Notes under the pieces: model-generated | The model's database searches: none | The model's input: the letters and a program-made list of their open reading frames with translations, nothing else | What the model was told of the DNA's origin: nothing | Position numbers and translations under genes: made by a program | NCBI GenBank assembly: GCA_027627225.1 | Contig: JAPFQT010000087.1 | Location: 558,001 to 622,000, forward strand | DNA length: 64,000 bases | Direction: 5' to 3' | From: Congeria kusceri | Lineage: Eukaryota > Mollusca > Bivalvia > Myida > Dreissenidae | In this document: positions 31,785-42,850 of the stretch, in pieces | How the letters are laid out: every line of letters begins with the position of its first letter | Position numbering within the stretch: the stretch's first letter is position 1

Positions 31785-32030
31785 TCTAACATGATACTCG
31801 TTGATTGTTCTATAGACAAAGAACGAAATTATCGTTGTTAAAAAACAACGCAGAAAGTAGTCCCGGGCGCAGCATAGTAAAATATAGTTCTCATTTAAAT
31901 TCCAAAAATAAGTGTCAGATCATGTTAGATTCAAATTTTTGTTTGCATTATCGTTGTTTATCGGTCAATAAACAACTAAGTGTATTTGTCGTTCTGATGC
32001 GTGGCTATTAATCCACGAGGGCTTACGCCC
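31785..32030. mobile_element. Nested-palindrome element, truncated at a 26-bp array
   Basis: Starts ATTCTAACATGATACTCG, includes GACAAAGAACGAAATTATCG, the CATTATCGTTGTTTATCGG arm, GATGCGTGGCTATTAATCC and GGGCTTACGCCC. The right arm is missing; the 26-bp array begins instead. Confidence 0.75.
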
Positions 32031-32033
32031 TCA

Positions 32034-32620
32034 ACGACGATGACAGTCACGGTATTTAACGACGTCACAAGCAAGTGATGCAACGACGTGACACAACCAA
32101 ACGATGTAACGACATGACATAAGAAAGTGATGCGACGACAAGACACAACCTAGCGAATCAATGACAAGAAACAGCCAAACGATGCAACGGCGTGACACAA
32201 CCAAACGAATCAACGACGTGACACAACAAAACAAAGCAAGGGTGTGACACAATCAATGGAATCAACGACGTCACACAACAAAACGATGCAACAACGTGAC
32301 ACAACAAAACGATGCAAGGAGGTGACACAACCAAAAAATTCAACGACATGACATAACAAAGCGATGAAACGACGTGACACAACTAAACGGTGCAACGACG
32401 TGACACAAGCAAGGGAGGCAACGAAGTGACTCAACCAAACGATGCAACGACGTGACACAACCGAGCGATGCAACGACGTAACACAACCCAACGACGCAAT
32501 GACATGACACAACCAAGTGACGCAACGCAGTTACACAACCAAGTGACAAAACATGACAAAATCAAACGACGCAATGAGGTGACACAACCAAACGACGCAA
32601 CGATATGAGACAATGACTAT
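32034..32620. repeat. 26-bp minisatellite array 2, about 22 units
   Basis: Units GACACAACCAAACGATGCAA with CGACGT, a diverged relative of array 1 (AAACGATG where array 1 has AGGCGACA). It adjoins a palindromic element on the left. Minus-strand frames are Cys/Val-rich artefacts. Confidence 0.9.
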
Positions 32621-32729
32621 AAGTGACCACACTAGCTCACCGTTTGCCACTTCGTGTACAGAAACGATCGCCGTATGAACAAACATCTATTCAATCAGCC
32701 TTCCATATCGGAAACTTTTCCAGCTTAAT

Positions 32730-32960
32730 TTTCAGGTAGACTTCCGGTTTATAAGTAAGATCGATTTAACCCGTATTTTATCTACGACACAGATGTTCCG
32801 TTTTATAAAATGGGACGCGTGACATTGTGCAGACGACAATTATGCAGCTATTAAATTATGCAGACACAAGTTGCACGTGTCCAGCACGAGGCGGGAAGGA
32901 TGGACTGGACTACATGCACCGCCGAACACACGGACAGGAAGCGCTATAAGATCTCCAACT
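32730..32960 (+). repeat. Dispersed block with GTGCAGACGACAATT, decayed
   Basis: GACTTCCGGTTTATAAG, GTAAGATCGATTTAACCCG, GTGCAGACGACAATTATGC and AGCACGAGGCGGGAAGGAT follow the order seen at 50,985-51,180. Confidence 0.55.
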
Positions 32961-33054
32961 TGCAGCACTACTGGAGCAATTGTTGTTCTTTTACATCAAT
33001 AAAAAAATGATTGTAAAGCTACTGAAACGTTTTCTATGATTTTAGGCGACATTA

Positions 33055-33390
33055 GTTTAGAAATAACTTTCGATTTATCGTTGTTTATCGGCCAATAAAC
33101 AACGATTTGGAGTCTTGATGCGTAGGAATTAAACCATGAGGGCGTTAGCCCAAGTTATTTTATAACCACGCATCAGATTTAAAAAGTGTTGTTTATTGGC
33201 CGATAAACAACGATAATGCGAAAATTATTTCGATTCTAACATGATTTGACATATATGTTTTGCAATTGCAATTGGACCTACGTTTACTATGCTCCGCTTA
33301 GAATCGGGACTCCTTTTTGCGTTGTTTATTGGGTAGTTTAACAGCGATAATTTTGTTCTTTGTCTTTAGACAAGTGAGAGAGTATCATAT
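33055..33390. mobile_element. Nested-palindrome element, nearly complete
   Basis: Module B: TTTATCGTTGTTTATCGGCC, AACAACGATTTGGAGTC, GATGCGTAGGAATTAAACC, GGGCGTTAGCCCAAG, CCACGCATCAGA, GGCCGATAAACAACGATAAT. Module A: ATTCTAACATGATTTGAC, CCGCTTAGAATCGGGACTC, TTGCGTTGTTTATTGGGTAG, TCTTTGTCTTTAGAC. Confidence 0.8.
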
Positions 33391-33756
33391 ATTAATTAAA
33401 TGACGTTTACATTGGACAAAGGGACGAAAAGTATAGTTTTTATTCAAACACACGAACAATAATTTGATGAACATTTTTTGTAATGAAGTAATCGAAAGAA
33501 AGCAGATTGCCTTGCATATTAGCACATCATGTTTACTCAACCAAAAAAAAACCCTGACACTTCATAATTTGATACAAGAATAAGAAAGCGACAAACTATA
33601 CGCAGTCAGATTTCTTCTTTGGCTGAATATATCATACCAAATACAGCGTATTTTGAGACTGTTTTTTTTATTTTGCTTCTCTAATTTACCCAATTTTAAT
33701 ACAAGTAAATTAACCTTATGGCCCGGAATTGGGATTATGACAAAGCGTTATTTAAC

Positions 33757-34428
33757 AAGAGCACCGCCTACGGGTGCTGGACGCTTGACTTTCTCATTTT
33801 GATAGTAATCTAGACTTATGTTTATAATAAGTTTATCACTGTCGTATAGTTTTTTTGAATTTCAAGTCAAAACCTCCTATAGATATTGAGAAATTTGACC
33901 TAAAGCAAACAATTCTAAGTTGAAAAAAGGGCAATAACTCCACCAAAAATCATTGATATAGTTACCTCATCTTGTCTACAAAGTGGGTTCATAACTGTGA
34001 TGTTGTGTTTCAAGTCAATACCTCTTACAGATATTGTTGAAGTTGAAAAAGGGCAATAACTCAAGCAAAATCCTTGATGGAGTTACCTCCTCTTGTATAC
34101 AGAATAAGTTCATCACTTGATCAAGTACTTTGAGTTTCAAGTGAATACCTTATATAGGTATTGAGAAATTTGACCTAAAATAAAAATTGCAAGTAATAAA
34201 AAGGGTAATAACTCCAACAAAACCCTTTAAAGAGTTACCTCCTCTTATCTGCAGAATGGTTTCAGCTTCATAAACAAGTACCCTGAGTTTTAATTTAATG
34301 TTTTGATAGTTATTGTGAAATGTTATATTTACCAAAAAAATTTCAAAATACGTCCAAACAAGGAAAGGTAACGAAGGGCGACGACAATAACTCGACTTTT
34401 TTTTCTTCGAAAAGTCGAGCTAAAAATC
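33757..34428 (+). repeat. Common bivalve-type dispersed repeat, internal units of about 120-150 bp
   Basis: Starts AAGAGCACCGCCTACGGGTG, has three to four internal units with AAAGGGCAATAACTC and GAGTTACCTCCTCTTGT, and ends TTCTTCGAAAAGTCGAGCTA. I know this type as abundant in bivalve genomes. Non-coding. Confidence 0.7.
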
Positions 34429-34859
34429 TATATAAAAAAATTTGATTATTATTGGAATGCACATTTGAGGATTAAATAGCTTCTGCAGACCGACCTCTGG
34501 TTCCATGGTAAATAAATAAAAGGAAATTTTACTGGACCTTAAGTATGTTCCCACAGGACTGTTTCTATCAATCGACCACCCAAGCAGAAATTTGGTCATT
34601 CGCTCAGTAAATTCGAACACATCCGAACACACGAACAGCAACCAAAACAACAGCTGTGTTTAAATTAAACAGGACTGAAAGTCGCGGTCACCGAACCAAG
34701 CGGTGAAGGATACGACAGACAGTGGTGCCGATTTATGTTTGATTAAAAGTCATGAAGATCGAATTATATACGACAACGACCGCTAGCTCCAGCATTCTGT
34801 CCGTGTCCATTTTAGAACTGAAAATCTTAGATTAGTACATCGCGCATTTTATTTCACTT

Positions 34860-35075
34860 AAAATATAAGTAAAGAGGAGAACATAACTCTGTTAAAATAC
34901 AAAACTAATGTATAGGAAATGTTGCATCTGATACTGGAGTTAGTGACGAAAGCATATGCCATGTTTCAGGTGAATAACACATTTAGATTCGAAGTCATAA
35001 GAAGACTTTAAGCAAAACATTCGCCAAAGTTTGGACGCGATAGCCGGGGCGAGTAGGAAAGCTCACATATTCGAG
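34860..35075 (+). repeat. Dispersed repeat, truncated relative of 42,850-43,537
   Basis: GAGGAGAACATAACTCTGTT, GATACTGGAGTTAGTGACGA, TTTCAGGTGAATAAC and GGACGCGATAGCCGGGGCGA, GTAGGAAAGCTCACATATTC correspond to the single-unit form of the 42.9-kb repeat. Confidence 0.65.
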
Positions 35076-35344
35076 CTATGTAGGACCATATTTTCACAAA
35101 TCACATTTATCACACATGTGAAAAATATGATCTCATTTTTACAGTTGTGAAAAATAGGATCTCATTCTTCGCACATCGCAATCTCATTCATCACATTTTC
35201 TGTGAAATTTGTGATCGAGTCCAGTCGTTGATAAACACTGAAATCATATTCTTCACACATGAAAAAAGTGTTCAAATTTAAAAAGAAAATGATTTTTTAA
35301 AATCATAATCCTATTTTTCACACTGTATGTGCCCGAAAAACAAA

Positions 35345-35640
35345 CGGGGTGATTGACGGTACGGTACAGTATGCATGGTATAGTACGAGACGGTTAAGTA
35401 TGGTACGGCTTGGTATGGTATGGCATGGTATGGTGTGGCATGGCATGGTATGTACGGTATGGTTTGTAATGCTATGGTATGGAAATGTACGGTACGGTAC
35501 GGTACAGTACAGTACGGTGCGGTGCAGTATGGTACGATACTTTACGGTTAGGTACGGTACGGTTAGGTACAGTACGATACGGTAAGGAACGATATGGTAC
35601 CGTATGATACGACACGGGAGGTACGGTACGCTACGCTATT
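35345..35640. repeat. (TAYGG)n pentanucleotide tract
   Basis: About 55 units of TACGG/TATGG with substitutions, inside the foldback element. Confidence 0.9.
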
Positions 35641-35947
35641 GTACTGTCCAAACGTACGTACTTACATGTGCGGAGGTTCTAATAAGAGCATTATATTACC
35701 GTCCGTGTATACGTATATTCTAGTTCGGGCGGACATATGCATGGTTATTTTGGTTTTATTGATCCAAAATAGGACGTGTCTTTGTACGTACGTTCGGTTG
35801 CGTGCATTGGTTAATATCCCAATAAAAAGGTATTCGCTCGTATGAACGTACGCGAGTACATATACATGTCTGTCTCCTAATGAGACAGTACAAACGTATT
35901 AACAAACGCTTAAGCGCATGCACACACAAGTAGTTCCTAAAAAGGCT

Positions 35948-36150
35948 TAGTTTCTCATAATGATGACAATACTGATGATGACGTTAAGTATAATAATAAT
36001 AATGGTGATTAATAAAATAATTATGATGACGATGATGACGATGGTAACGATAGTGACGATGATGGTGATAATGATGATGGTGGTGATGATGATGATGGTG
36101 ATGATGATGGTGACGATGATGGTGATGATGATGACGATTATTGTATAATT
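35948..36150. repeat. (GAT/GGT)n imperfect trinucleotide tract
   Basis: ATGATGGTGATGATGATG-type repeats about 200 bp long. Frames on both strands (poly-Met/Val, poly-Ile) are artefacts. Confidence 0.9.
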
Positions 36151-36588
36151 ATGCTCCAAATAATGATTTCATCGCTTGTCGCGATACAATTTCACCCTAA
36201 ATTACGTGAAAAATGTGATCCGCACGCATACCCCCTTTTAAGCCAATCATATTCTTCACAATTATAAATGTGACAAATTAGATCCTATTCATCACAGGCG
36301 TGTGCAAAAATATGATTTGTGAAAAATATGATACTACATAGCATACGAGCAATAAAGTACGTGCGTGTGACTTGGGTACAAACTAATATTATCTGTAATT
36401 TATAAAACCCGGCTTCCCACGCTTCAAATAAAATGAACTATATTATTTATGCTTTCTATTTGTTCAAATGTTCAAGGTCTGCAACACTGCACTTGAATGC
36501 ATTACAAAAATAATAGCAAAATCGCAGGAAACCCGCGTTTACTGATTCTAACGTTGAGTTTACAATTGACCTTTCTCTTCCGAAATCA

Positions 36589-36822
36589 GGCCAATTTTTT
36601 TCTGTGTTTCGGGCAACCCGACTCTACCTAGAAAATAACCCCTGACCCTAAAATTTTAGCGACGATTGTTTTTCGTGAAATCTGTATTCTTCAGATTTTA
36701 GATAATTTTAATGTTTTTTTTTACCGTAATGTGTCTTTAAAAAGTAAACAAAAACCTCAATCCCAACCCTACCTAACATTTTTGAAACCGTTGCCCAAAA
36801 CACACAATTAATGTTTTTAGCC
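36589..36822. mobile_element. Harbinger-like MITE with TCA duplication
   Basis: Left GGCCAATTTTTTTCTGTGTT plus TCGGGCAACCCGAC; right CCGTTGCCCAAAACACACA to TTTTTAGCC. TCA flanks both sides (36,586-36,588 and 36,823-36,825). The interior is homologous to 47,125-47,378. Block Y copy 1 (about 14,470) lacks it. Confidence 0.7.
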
Positions 36823-36885
36823 TCACCATAAAATTATATTTTCTACATTCATGCTTGATTGTAGGTATGTTCTTATCAAAATCTA

Positions 36886-37137
36886 AGCCCTTATTCACCA
36901 ACCTATTCTTAGACTTACGAATAAAGAATAAACTCAGACTCAGTAAAAATACTTCTGCGTTCTCTAATATGCTTGGAACCAATGTCGCTATTGTCATCAA
37001 TAAATCGTTTTAAATACAGGACTATGTAATTTGAGTTGCTGAATACCAAGAAAGATTCATTCTAAGCGTTCTTATAATAGAACAGTTTCAAGAATATTTT
37101 TAATATTACGTCTCAAGTCTAATAATAGATTGGTGAC
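36886..37137. mobile_element. GGGCCC-family MITE, copy 2
   Basis: TTATTCACCAACCTATTCTT and AATAATAGATTGGTGA are the inverted ends; the interior aligns with 14,545-14,810. Confidence 0.65.
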
Positions 37138-37554
37138 TATATATATACATAATACCACATTTATATAGCACTCTTTTCATAATGGATATACGTGCTTTAC
37201 ACTATATATACAATCAATGTATATTCTACATGCATATGTACAAAATTAAGTGCCATTACATGTTGACAAAAGCTCCCACGGCGACTGTTCTTGTTATAAC
37301 AGTAACATGTTCACCAGAAACCAATGGCATCAGATTATTTACATTAGTATGTTTATAGCTTTTTTTTTTCACCGGTTACAAACAATACTGCTCAATTCAA
37401 TAAAAAGAGAAATACATTATTAAATTATTAAATTACATGCATACGTGATCGTATTTTTTAAATATGGAAAAAGATTTGCCACAAATACCAAAGACATATG
37501 GAGGTTTGGTAATCATGATCACGCATAAAGATCGTAATCTAAGTAGTATTGTAA

Positions 37555-37895
37555 CGTGATACTCGCTAATGTTTCTATGGACAAAGAACAACATTATCGT
37601 CGTTAAACTACCCAATAAAAACAAAGCAAAGAGAAGTTCCGATACTGAGCGGAGCATCGTAAAAATATGTTTCAATTACAATTGCAACATTATAGGTCAA
37701 CTCATCTTAAAAGCGAAATAATGTTAGCAGAATTAGTGATTATCGAGCTCTAAACAACTCTTTGTCGTTCTGATGCGTGGCTATTAAACAGCTCGGGCTA
37801 ACGCCTTCTTGGTTTAATTCCTGCGCATCAGAACTCAAAATCGTTGTTTATTGGCCGATAAACAACGATTAATCGAAAATTATTTCTTAATTAAT
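37555..37895. mobile_element. Nested-palindrome element
   Basis: Module A (ACGTGATACTCGC, ACTACCCAATAAAAAC, ACTGAGCGGAGCATCG), then module B (CTCTAAACAACTCTTTG, GATGCGTGGCTATTAAACAG, GGGCTAACGCC, CCTGCGCATCAGAACTC, TATTGGCCGATAAACAACG). Confidence 0.75.
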
Positions 37896-37904
37896 TAACA
37901 GAAA

Positions 37905-38120
37905 TGCGTCTTTGACTGCAAGTTGTTGTTTGATTTATGATCCTTTATATTCGTTCATTTGTGCATAATATTTTTCACCACTTTCATAATTTGCAAAAAA
38001 AACAACAGAACTCACGATCTCTCGGACCATTTCACTACTCCATCTTTATTTTTATACGAAACTATCCACTGAATACGATATTTCATGTCCTTTTGGAACA
38101 GATATTTGCGTACATTATGA
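37905..38120. repeat. Block Y copy 3, right part, with SINE-head relic
   Basis: Matches 15,915-16,160 (GCGTCTTTGACTGCAAG, GATCCTTTATAT, TTTTTCACCACT, GATATTTCATGTCC). The tRNA-like relic lies at 37,995-38,050 minus (GAGTAGTGAAATGG, GATCGTGAGTTC). Confidence 0.6.
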
Positions 38121-38124
38121 AAGA

Positions 38125-38610
38125 ATTAATTTTCGATTAAGAGTTGTGTATCGGCTAAAAAAACGCATCCGCACGACAAATCGGTGTTTATTAGCCGATA
38201 AACAACGATAATGCGAAAATTATTTCGATTCTAACATGACCTGACAATATTTTCTGCAATTACAGTGCGAAGTATACAGTTTCTGAACTATTTTTCGGGT
38301 TGTTTATTGGAAGTTTAACAACGGTGAATTGTGTTCTTTGTGTATAGAAAACACCCTCGTGGTTTAATTCCTACGCATCAGAACTACAAATCGTTGTTTA
38401 TAGGCCAAGAAACAACGATAGATCGAACATTATTTCTTAATTCTAACAAGACTCGCGCAGAGTTTTCTTCTGATTTGACATATATTTTTGCAATTGTAAT
38501 TAGAACTACATTTTAATATGCTCCGCGCAGAATCGGGACTTATTTTGCGTTGTTTATTGGGTAGTTTTGTTCTTTGTCTATAGATAAAAAAAAGCGAGCA
38601 TCATGTCAGA
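38125..38610. mobile_element. Two abutting nested-palindrome elements
   Basis: The first ends at the TGTGTATAGAAAACACCCTC junction, where GTTTAATTCCTACGCATCAG of a second copy begins. The second ends GAGCATCATGTCAGAATG. The junction inside CTTTGTGTATAGAAAACA suggests recombination or insertion of one copy into another. Confidence 0.7.
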
Positions 38611-38669
38611 ATGTGCGTTTCATATCAGTCATACAAAAGCAAAACATATATAATCATACGTAAAAAGTC

Positions 38670-39090
38670 AAAGTTCATTGGATAGCGGAAACACCTAAAA
38701 TGCCAATTTTAGATAATTCATTACCTTAACTCCACAATTCTTGGTGCGAGTTGGCTGATAATCAAACTCGGCCGAAATATCATGCCAACAAATATTTTCA
38801 TGAAGTTGTAAAAAGATCATATGAAAACTTTTGGACTTAGATAACGGAAACGGCTAAAAAGGCCAATTGTAGATAATTCAAGGGCCATAACTCCATAATT
38901 CCTGGGGCGATTTGGTTGATTATCGAACTTGGCCGAGATATTGTGCCAACAAACATTTTCAGGATGTTTTGTGAAGATCAGATGAAAACGGTTGGACTTA
39001 AGATAGCGGGAACGAAAGAGGTCTACCGACGGACAGACACACCGACATTAGCAAACCAATATGCCCCACCGTATTCGATGGGGGCATAAC
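38670..39090 (+). repeat. Dispersed repeat ending in GGGGGCATAA hairpin
   Basis: Two internal units (GGATAGCGGAAACACCTAAA, GATAACGGAAACGGCTAAAA) about 155 bp apart. Then a CGACGGACAGACAC tract and ATGCCCCACCGTATTCGATG followed by GGGGCATAA, a hairpin-forming end like that at 45,440. Confidence 0.7.
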
Positions 39091-39094
39091 TACA

Positions 39095-40062
39095 GCAGAC
39101 AACAATGATGTAACACGACAAAGTGACACAACACCGCAACATATAACAGGCGACACAACGACGTGACATAACCAGGCAACACAACGACATAACAAAAGCA
39201 CGCAACACAACGACGTAACGCAACCAGAATACACAACCACGCAAAACAACGACGGAACACAACCAGGCAACACAACGACGTAACGCAACCAGGCAACATT
39301 ATGACGTAACACAACCAGGCGACACAACGACGTGACACAACTAGGATACACAACGACGTAACGCAACCAGGCAACACAACGACGTAACACAAGCAGGCGA
39401 CACAACGATGTAACACAACCAGGCAACACAACGATGTAACACAACCAGGCGACACAACGAGGTAACACACCCAGGCAACACAACGACGTAACACAACCAG
39501 GCAACACAACGACGTTACGCAACCAGGCAATACAACGACGTAACACAACCAGGCAACACAACGACGTAATGCAACCAGGCAACACAACGACGTAACACAG
39601 CCAGGCGACACAACGACGTAACACAACCCGGCAACACAACGACGTCATGCAACCAGGTAACACAACGACGTAACGCAACCAGGCAACACAACGACGTTAC
39701 ACAACGGCGTAACACAACCAGGCAACGCAACAACGTTACGCAACCAGGCAACACAACGACGTAACGCATCCAGGCAACACAACGACATAACGCAACCAGG
39801 CAACACAACAACGTAACACAACCTGGCGACACAACGACGTAACGCAACCAGGCAACACAACGACGTAACGCAACCAGGCGACACAACTACGTGACACAAC
39901 TAGGATACACGTCGACGGAACACAACCAGGGTACATAACGACGTAACGCAACCAGGCGACACAACGGCGTGACACAACCAGGCGACACAACGACGCTACA
40001 CAACCAGGCGACACAACGTCGTGACACAACCAGGGGACACAACGACATAACACACAAAAAGC
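39095..40062. repeat. 26-bp minisatellite array 3, about 37 units
   Basis: Units AACACAACCAGGCAACACAA with CGACGT, more homogeneous than array 1. The first units (GTAACACGACAAAGTGACAC) match the first units of array 1, so the two arrays descend from one duplicated array and have since differed about twofold in length. Confidence 0.95.
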
Positions 40063-41048
40063 ACCACCAACACAAACTCTTGTATTATATATTTTGAGTG
40101 TTTTCGATCTAATTTGTCAACGATTTAGTTTAGCTTATCACAAGCCATGGCAGCACAGACAATTGCAATATCAGGACATTTTATTCAAATGTCTTATAAT
40201 GTTGATATCACATGATCATACTGAATAAAGATCGTACAGTATGGGAATGGGTTAATGATCTTATACTAAGTGATCATAAAAAAGTGATCATAGGGAATAC
40301 AGGCCGTACAAATAAAGACTGTGCTGTATGTGATCACGGATAATAAAGATCGTACATACTATGATCATCACGAATCAAGACCGTTCACTAAGTGATCATC
40401 ATAAACAAAAATCATACAGTATGTGATCGTCACAAACAATGTTTCGTACACTGACCGTCATGACGAAAGATCGTTCAGTATCTATTCACCACAAATAAAA
40501 ATCGTACACTAGCTAAGTTATCATAATGAAAAATATCGTACATAACGTGATCATCGGGAATACTTATCGTTTACTATCGGATCACCCCGAATAAAGATCG
40601 TACATAACGATTATGACCCACACTCATCTTATATTGAGTAATCATCAAGAAAAATATCATAAATAAAGCAATTATTATGTAAAAAAAAAAGTGTACAAAT
40701 TATAAGCAAAATCTGAATGAAATGCAGATGCATAACATTATAATATTGTTGAAAACCAAGTTGCGACGTCGCGCACGATTCGGATCCTCTCGTTGTTTTC
40801 ATCACTGATAATGTCTGTGAATGGCATATTGTTGGATAGGTTTTTAAGGCTTGTTCTTAAAATCACATACTATACATCCGATTTGCGGGTCCAGTTTCAC
40901 AATTATAGTCTATTCGCATGAAAGAAGTAAACACTATTTTAAGTCGCGACCATTTTTTTTCGGTCTGAAGAGGTAGGGGAAACCAGCAATAATTTTTAAG
41001 CCCTAAGGTTATCTGTTCTCCAAGCTAAGGATTACATGCTAGTATTTA
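40063..41048. repeat. Block X copy 2, left part
   Basis: Counterpart of 29,346-30,570, without the MITE at 29,648. It contains the AAAGATCGTACA minisatellite at 40,195-40,660. No gene. Confidence 0.75.
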
Positions 41049-41051
41049 TAA

Positions 41052-42184
41052 AGCTAAAAAAATTAATGATTTGTTTCTCAGGCACTTTTTCCAAAAAATC
41101 AGGAGGGAGGGCGAATTATTTTTATTGAAGTATTTGTTTTTTCTCCTACTCTTCTCTATTGGCACAATGTAATGACTTATTAAAACAAATAAATAAGTAC
41201 AGATTAAAGATGATTTTAAGTTTTAATAACACCGTACATGCATCCCTTTTTATACAACTCTAAATATAAATGTATTAATTACAAACGTTCATTTATGCAA
41301 GCTGACGTAAACAAGACAATCAATTTGAATGTTCATAATTAACATAAGTGCCTTCAAATTTATATACCATCAGCATTAAAGTACTTCTATTTATAGAATT
41401 TAACTTTTCGTAATTCATGGTTTTATAACTGTCAAAAATAGAAATTATTTTTGCAATAAATCACCAATAATTTTTGGAAAGGAAAATCAACACTTGTCAA
41501 TACAGCTGGCATTTTCGTTTGTTTCCATAGGACTTACATTGACACAGATTTTCTTCAAAAAATATGGAATGCTATTACACAAGCAAAAGCATCTACGAAA
41601 CAAAAGTTTAAATAAACAAATAGACGATATTTAGAAAGGTTCCCAATCGAAAATGACCTTTATTTTTTAAATTTACACAGTATTTCACAATTTGTGTATA
41701 TCCGATTTCTATCATTAAATCAGACAGGAATAAATTTACTGGAATTACCGAAATCTTTACCGGGTTACTCTTCTTCCGCTATGTTATGGTGTTTATTCGT
41801 CCAAAATCTGTTTCTTAGTTACGAAAGACATTGTTCAAAAGCACTTGGTACGAACGGAATAAACTATAACGTACATGCTGGTTTACTCAAGAGTCATCAC
41901 CAGATATCGCATACAGAAAATAGACGATAGCAAGTTACCAAAATGTTAATGATTCACAAATTTCAATGCGTAGTTTTTGTATTTTGTTTGGTAACATGCC
42001 CATTAGAAACACTTTCTGCAAAGTTTTATTTTTATTAACATATTTCTGGACTGCTACTTTAAAACCCGGGCGCGATCGTCAAAAAATAGTTAATACATTT
42101 TTTTTGGCATTCAATCAAATTCGTGGCGGGCCATAAAAAAACATGCGGCGCTGTCTGAGAAAAAAATCATTAATTTTTTAAGCC
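41052..42184. mobile_element. Harbinger-like TIR element, copy 2 (1,133 bp)
   Basis: Ends AGCTAAAAAAATTAATGATT and, inverted, AATCATTAATTTTTTAAGCC. TAA flanks both sides (41,049-41,051 and 42,185-42,187). Block X copy 1 near 30,576 is the empty site (TATTTATAAATGTTCG). It contains about 320 bp (41,480-41,820) that the 23,874 copy lacks. A 78-aa frame at 41,694-41,930 ends in a YNVHAGLL segment loosely like a transposase-associated domain; this is weak. Confidence 0.8.
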
Positions 42185-42850
42185 TAAATGTTCGAAATTA
42201 GGAAACACTCTATAACAGGAGTTTATTATGACAAAGACAAGATTTTGACAAAACAGTTGCAATAAAATTCCACTATTTTTTTTGTATTTATCGAGCACAT
42301 GTTCCAAAGCACTGTGATATTTATTACTTTGCTAGGGATATTATATTCTTTGTTAACTTCATAATTGCCTCAGTTCATATTTTGCTCATCCATGTATAGC
42401 ACCGTGGCGTTTTTGCATATGGCTAAAAAGCAACTGTACTGTGTATGATTAAGAGCTAATACATGGTTATTGGTTTGTTTTGTTTGTTTGTTTACCAGTA
42501 CTAAGTGCACATACTTATGCAGTAACTAACAACTGCCCTACTTGAATCAGAGGTAGGGGGAGAATAGCCGTAGAAAAATTTATTGCCAATGCATTTAAAA
42601 TAAATATATACAATATTACATTGCAAACACTTTGGCATCTCAGACGCTTTTTTTCACTTCAGGTACAGGGAAGTTCTAGCGAACATATACTAGGCAAAAC
42701 TCCTAACGCACATAAATACTGTCAATATGTTTCATCAAAGCAGAAACAACAAGAGCTGTCAGAGGACAGCGCGCTCCACTATTCGACGTATTTTAGTTGG
42801 TACATATTTAGGAAAGTGGAAGGGGCATAAATATGTTGAAATACAAAATT
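42185..42850. repeat. Block X copy 2, right part, then unique DNA
   Basis: To about 42,480 it aligns with 30,576-30,880. After that a 69-aa frame at 42,621-42,830 has no recognisable feature. Confidence 0.6.

Larger units (their letters stand above)
35077..36346. mobile_element. 1.27-kb foldback element enclosing two simple-repeat tracts
   Basis: Outer ends are inverted for about 60 bp: GCTATGTAGGACCATATTTT and TTTGTGAAAAATATGATACT with ACATAGC, then ATCACATTTATCACACATG against its diverged partner. A smaller relative lies at 49,828-50,128. The interior holds the pentamer tract and the GAT tract listed separately. No transposase. Confidence 0.65.
36350..37460. repeat. Block Y copy 3, middle part
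   Basis: Counterpart of 14,250-15,050, enlarged by the insertion at 36,589-36,822 and by an AT-rich insert at about 37,137-37,265 (TTTATATAGCACTCTTTTCA, ACGTGCTTTACAC). Confidence 0.75.

Noticed and set aside
33100..33190. A-box-like word in the palindrome apex (TTAGCCCGAGTGG in some copies), suggesting a tRNA-derived SINE
   Set aside because: No B box follows in any copy, and the word is explained by the GGGCGTTAGCCC hairpin.
35947..36159. Poly-Ile and poly-Met frames
   Set aside because: They arise from the GAT/GGT simple repeat.
38998..40075. Similar Cys/Val-rich minus-strand frames over array 3
   Set aside because: Same 26-bp repeat artefact.
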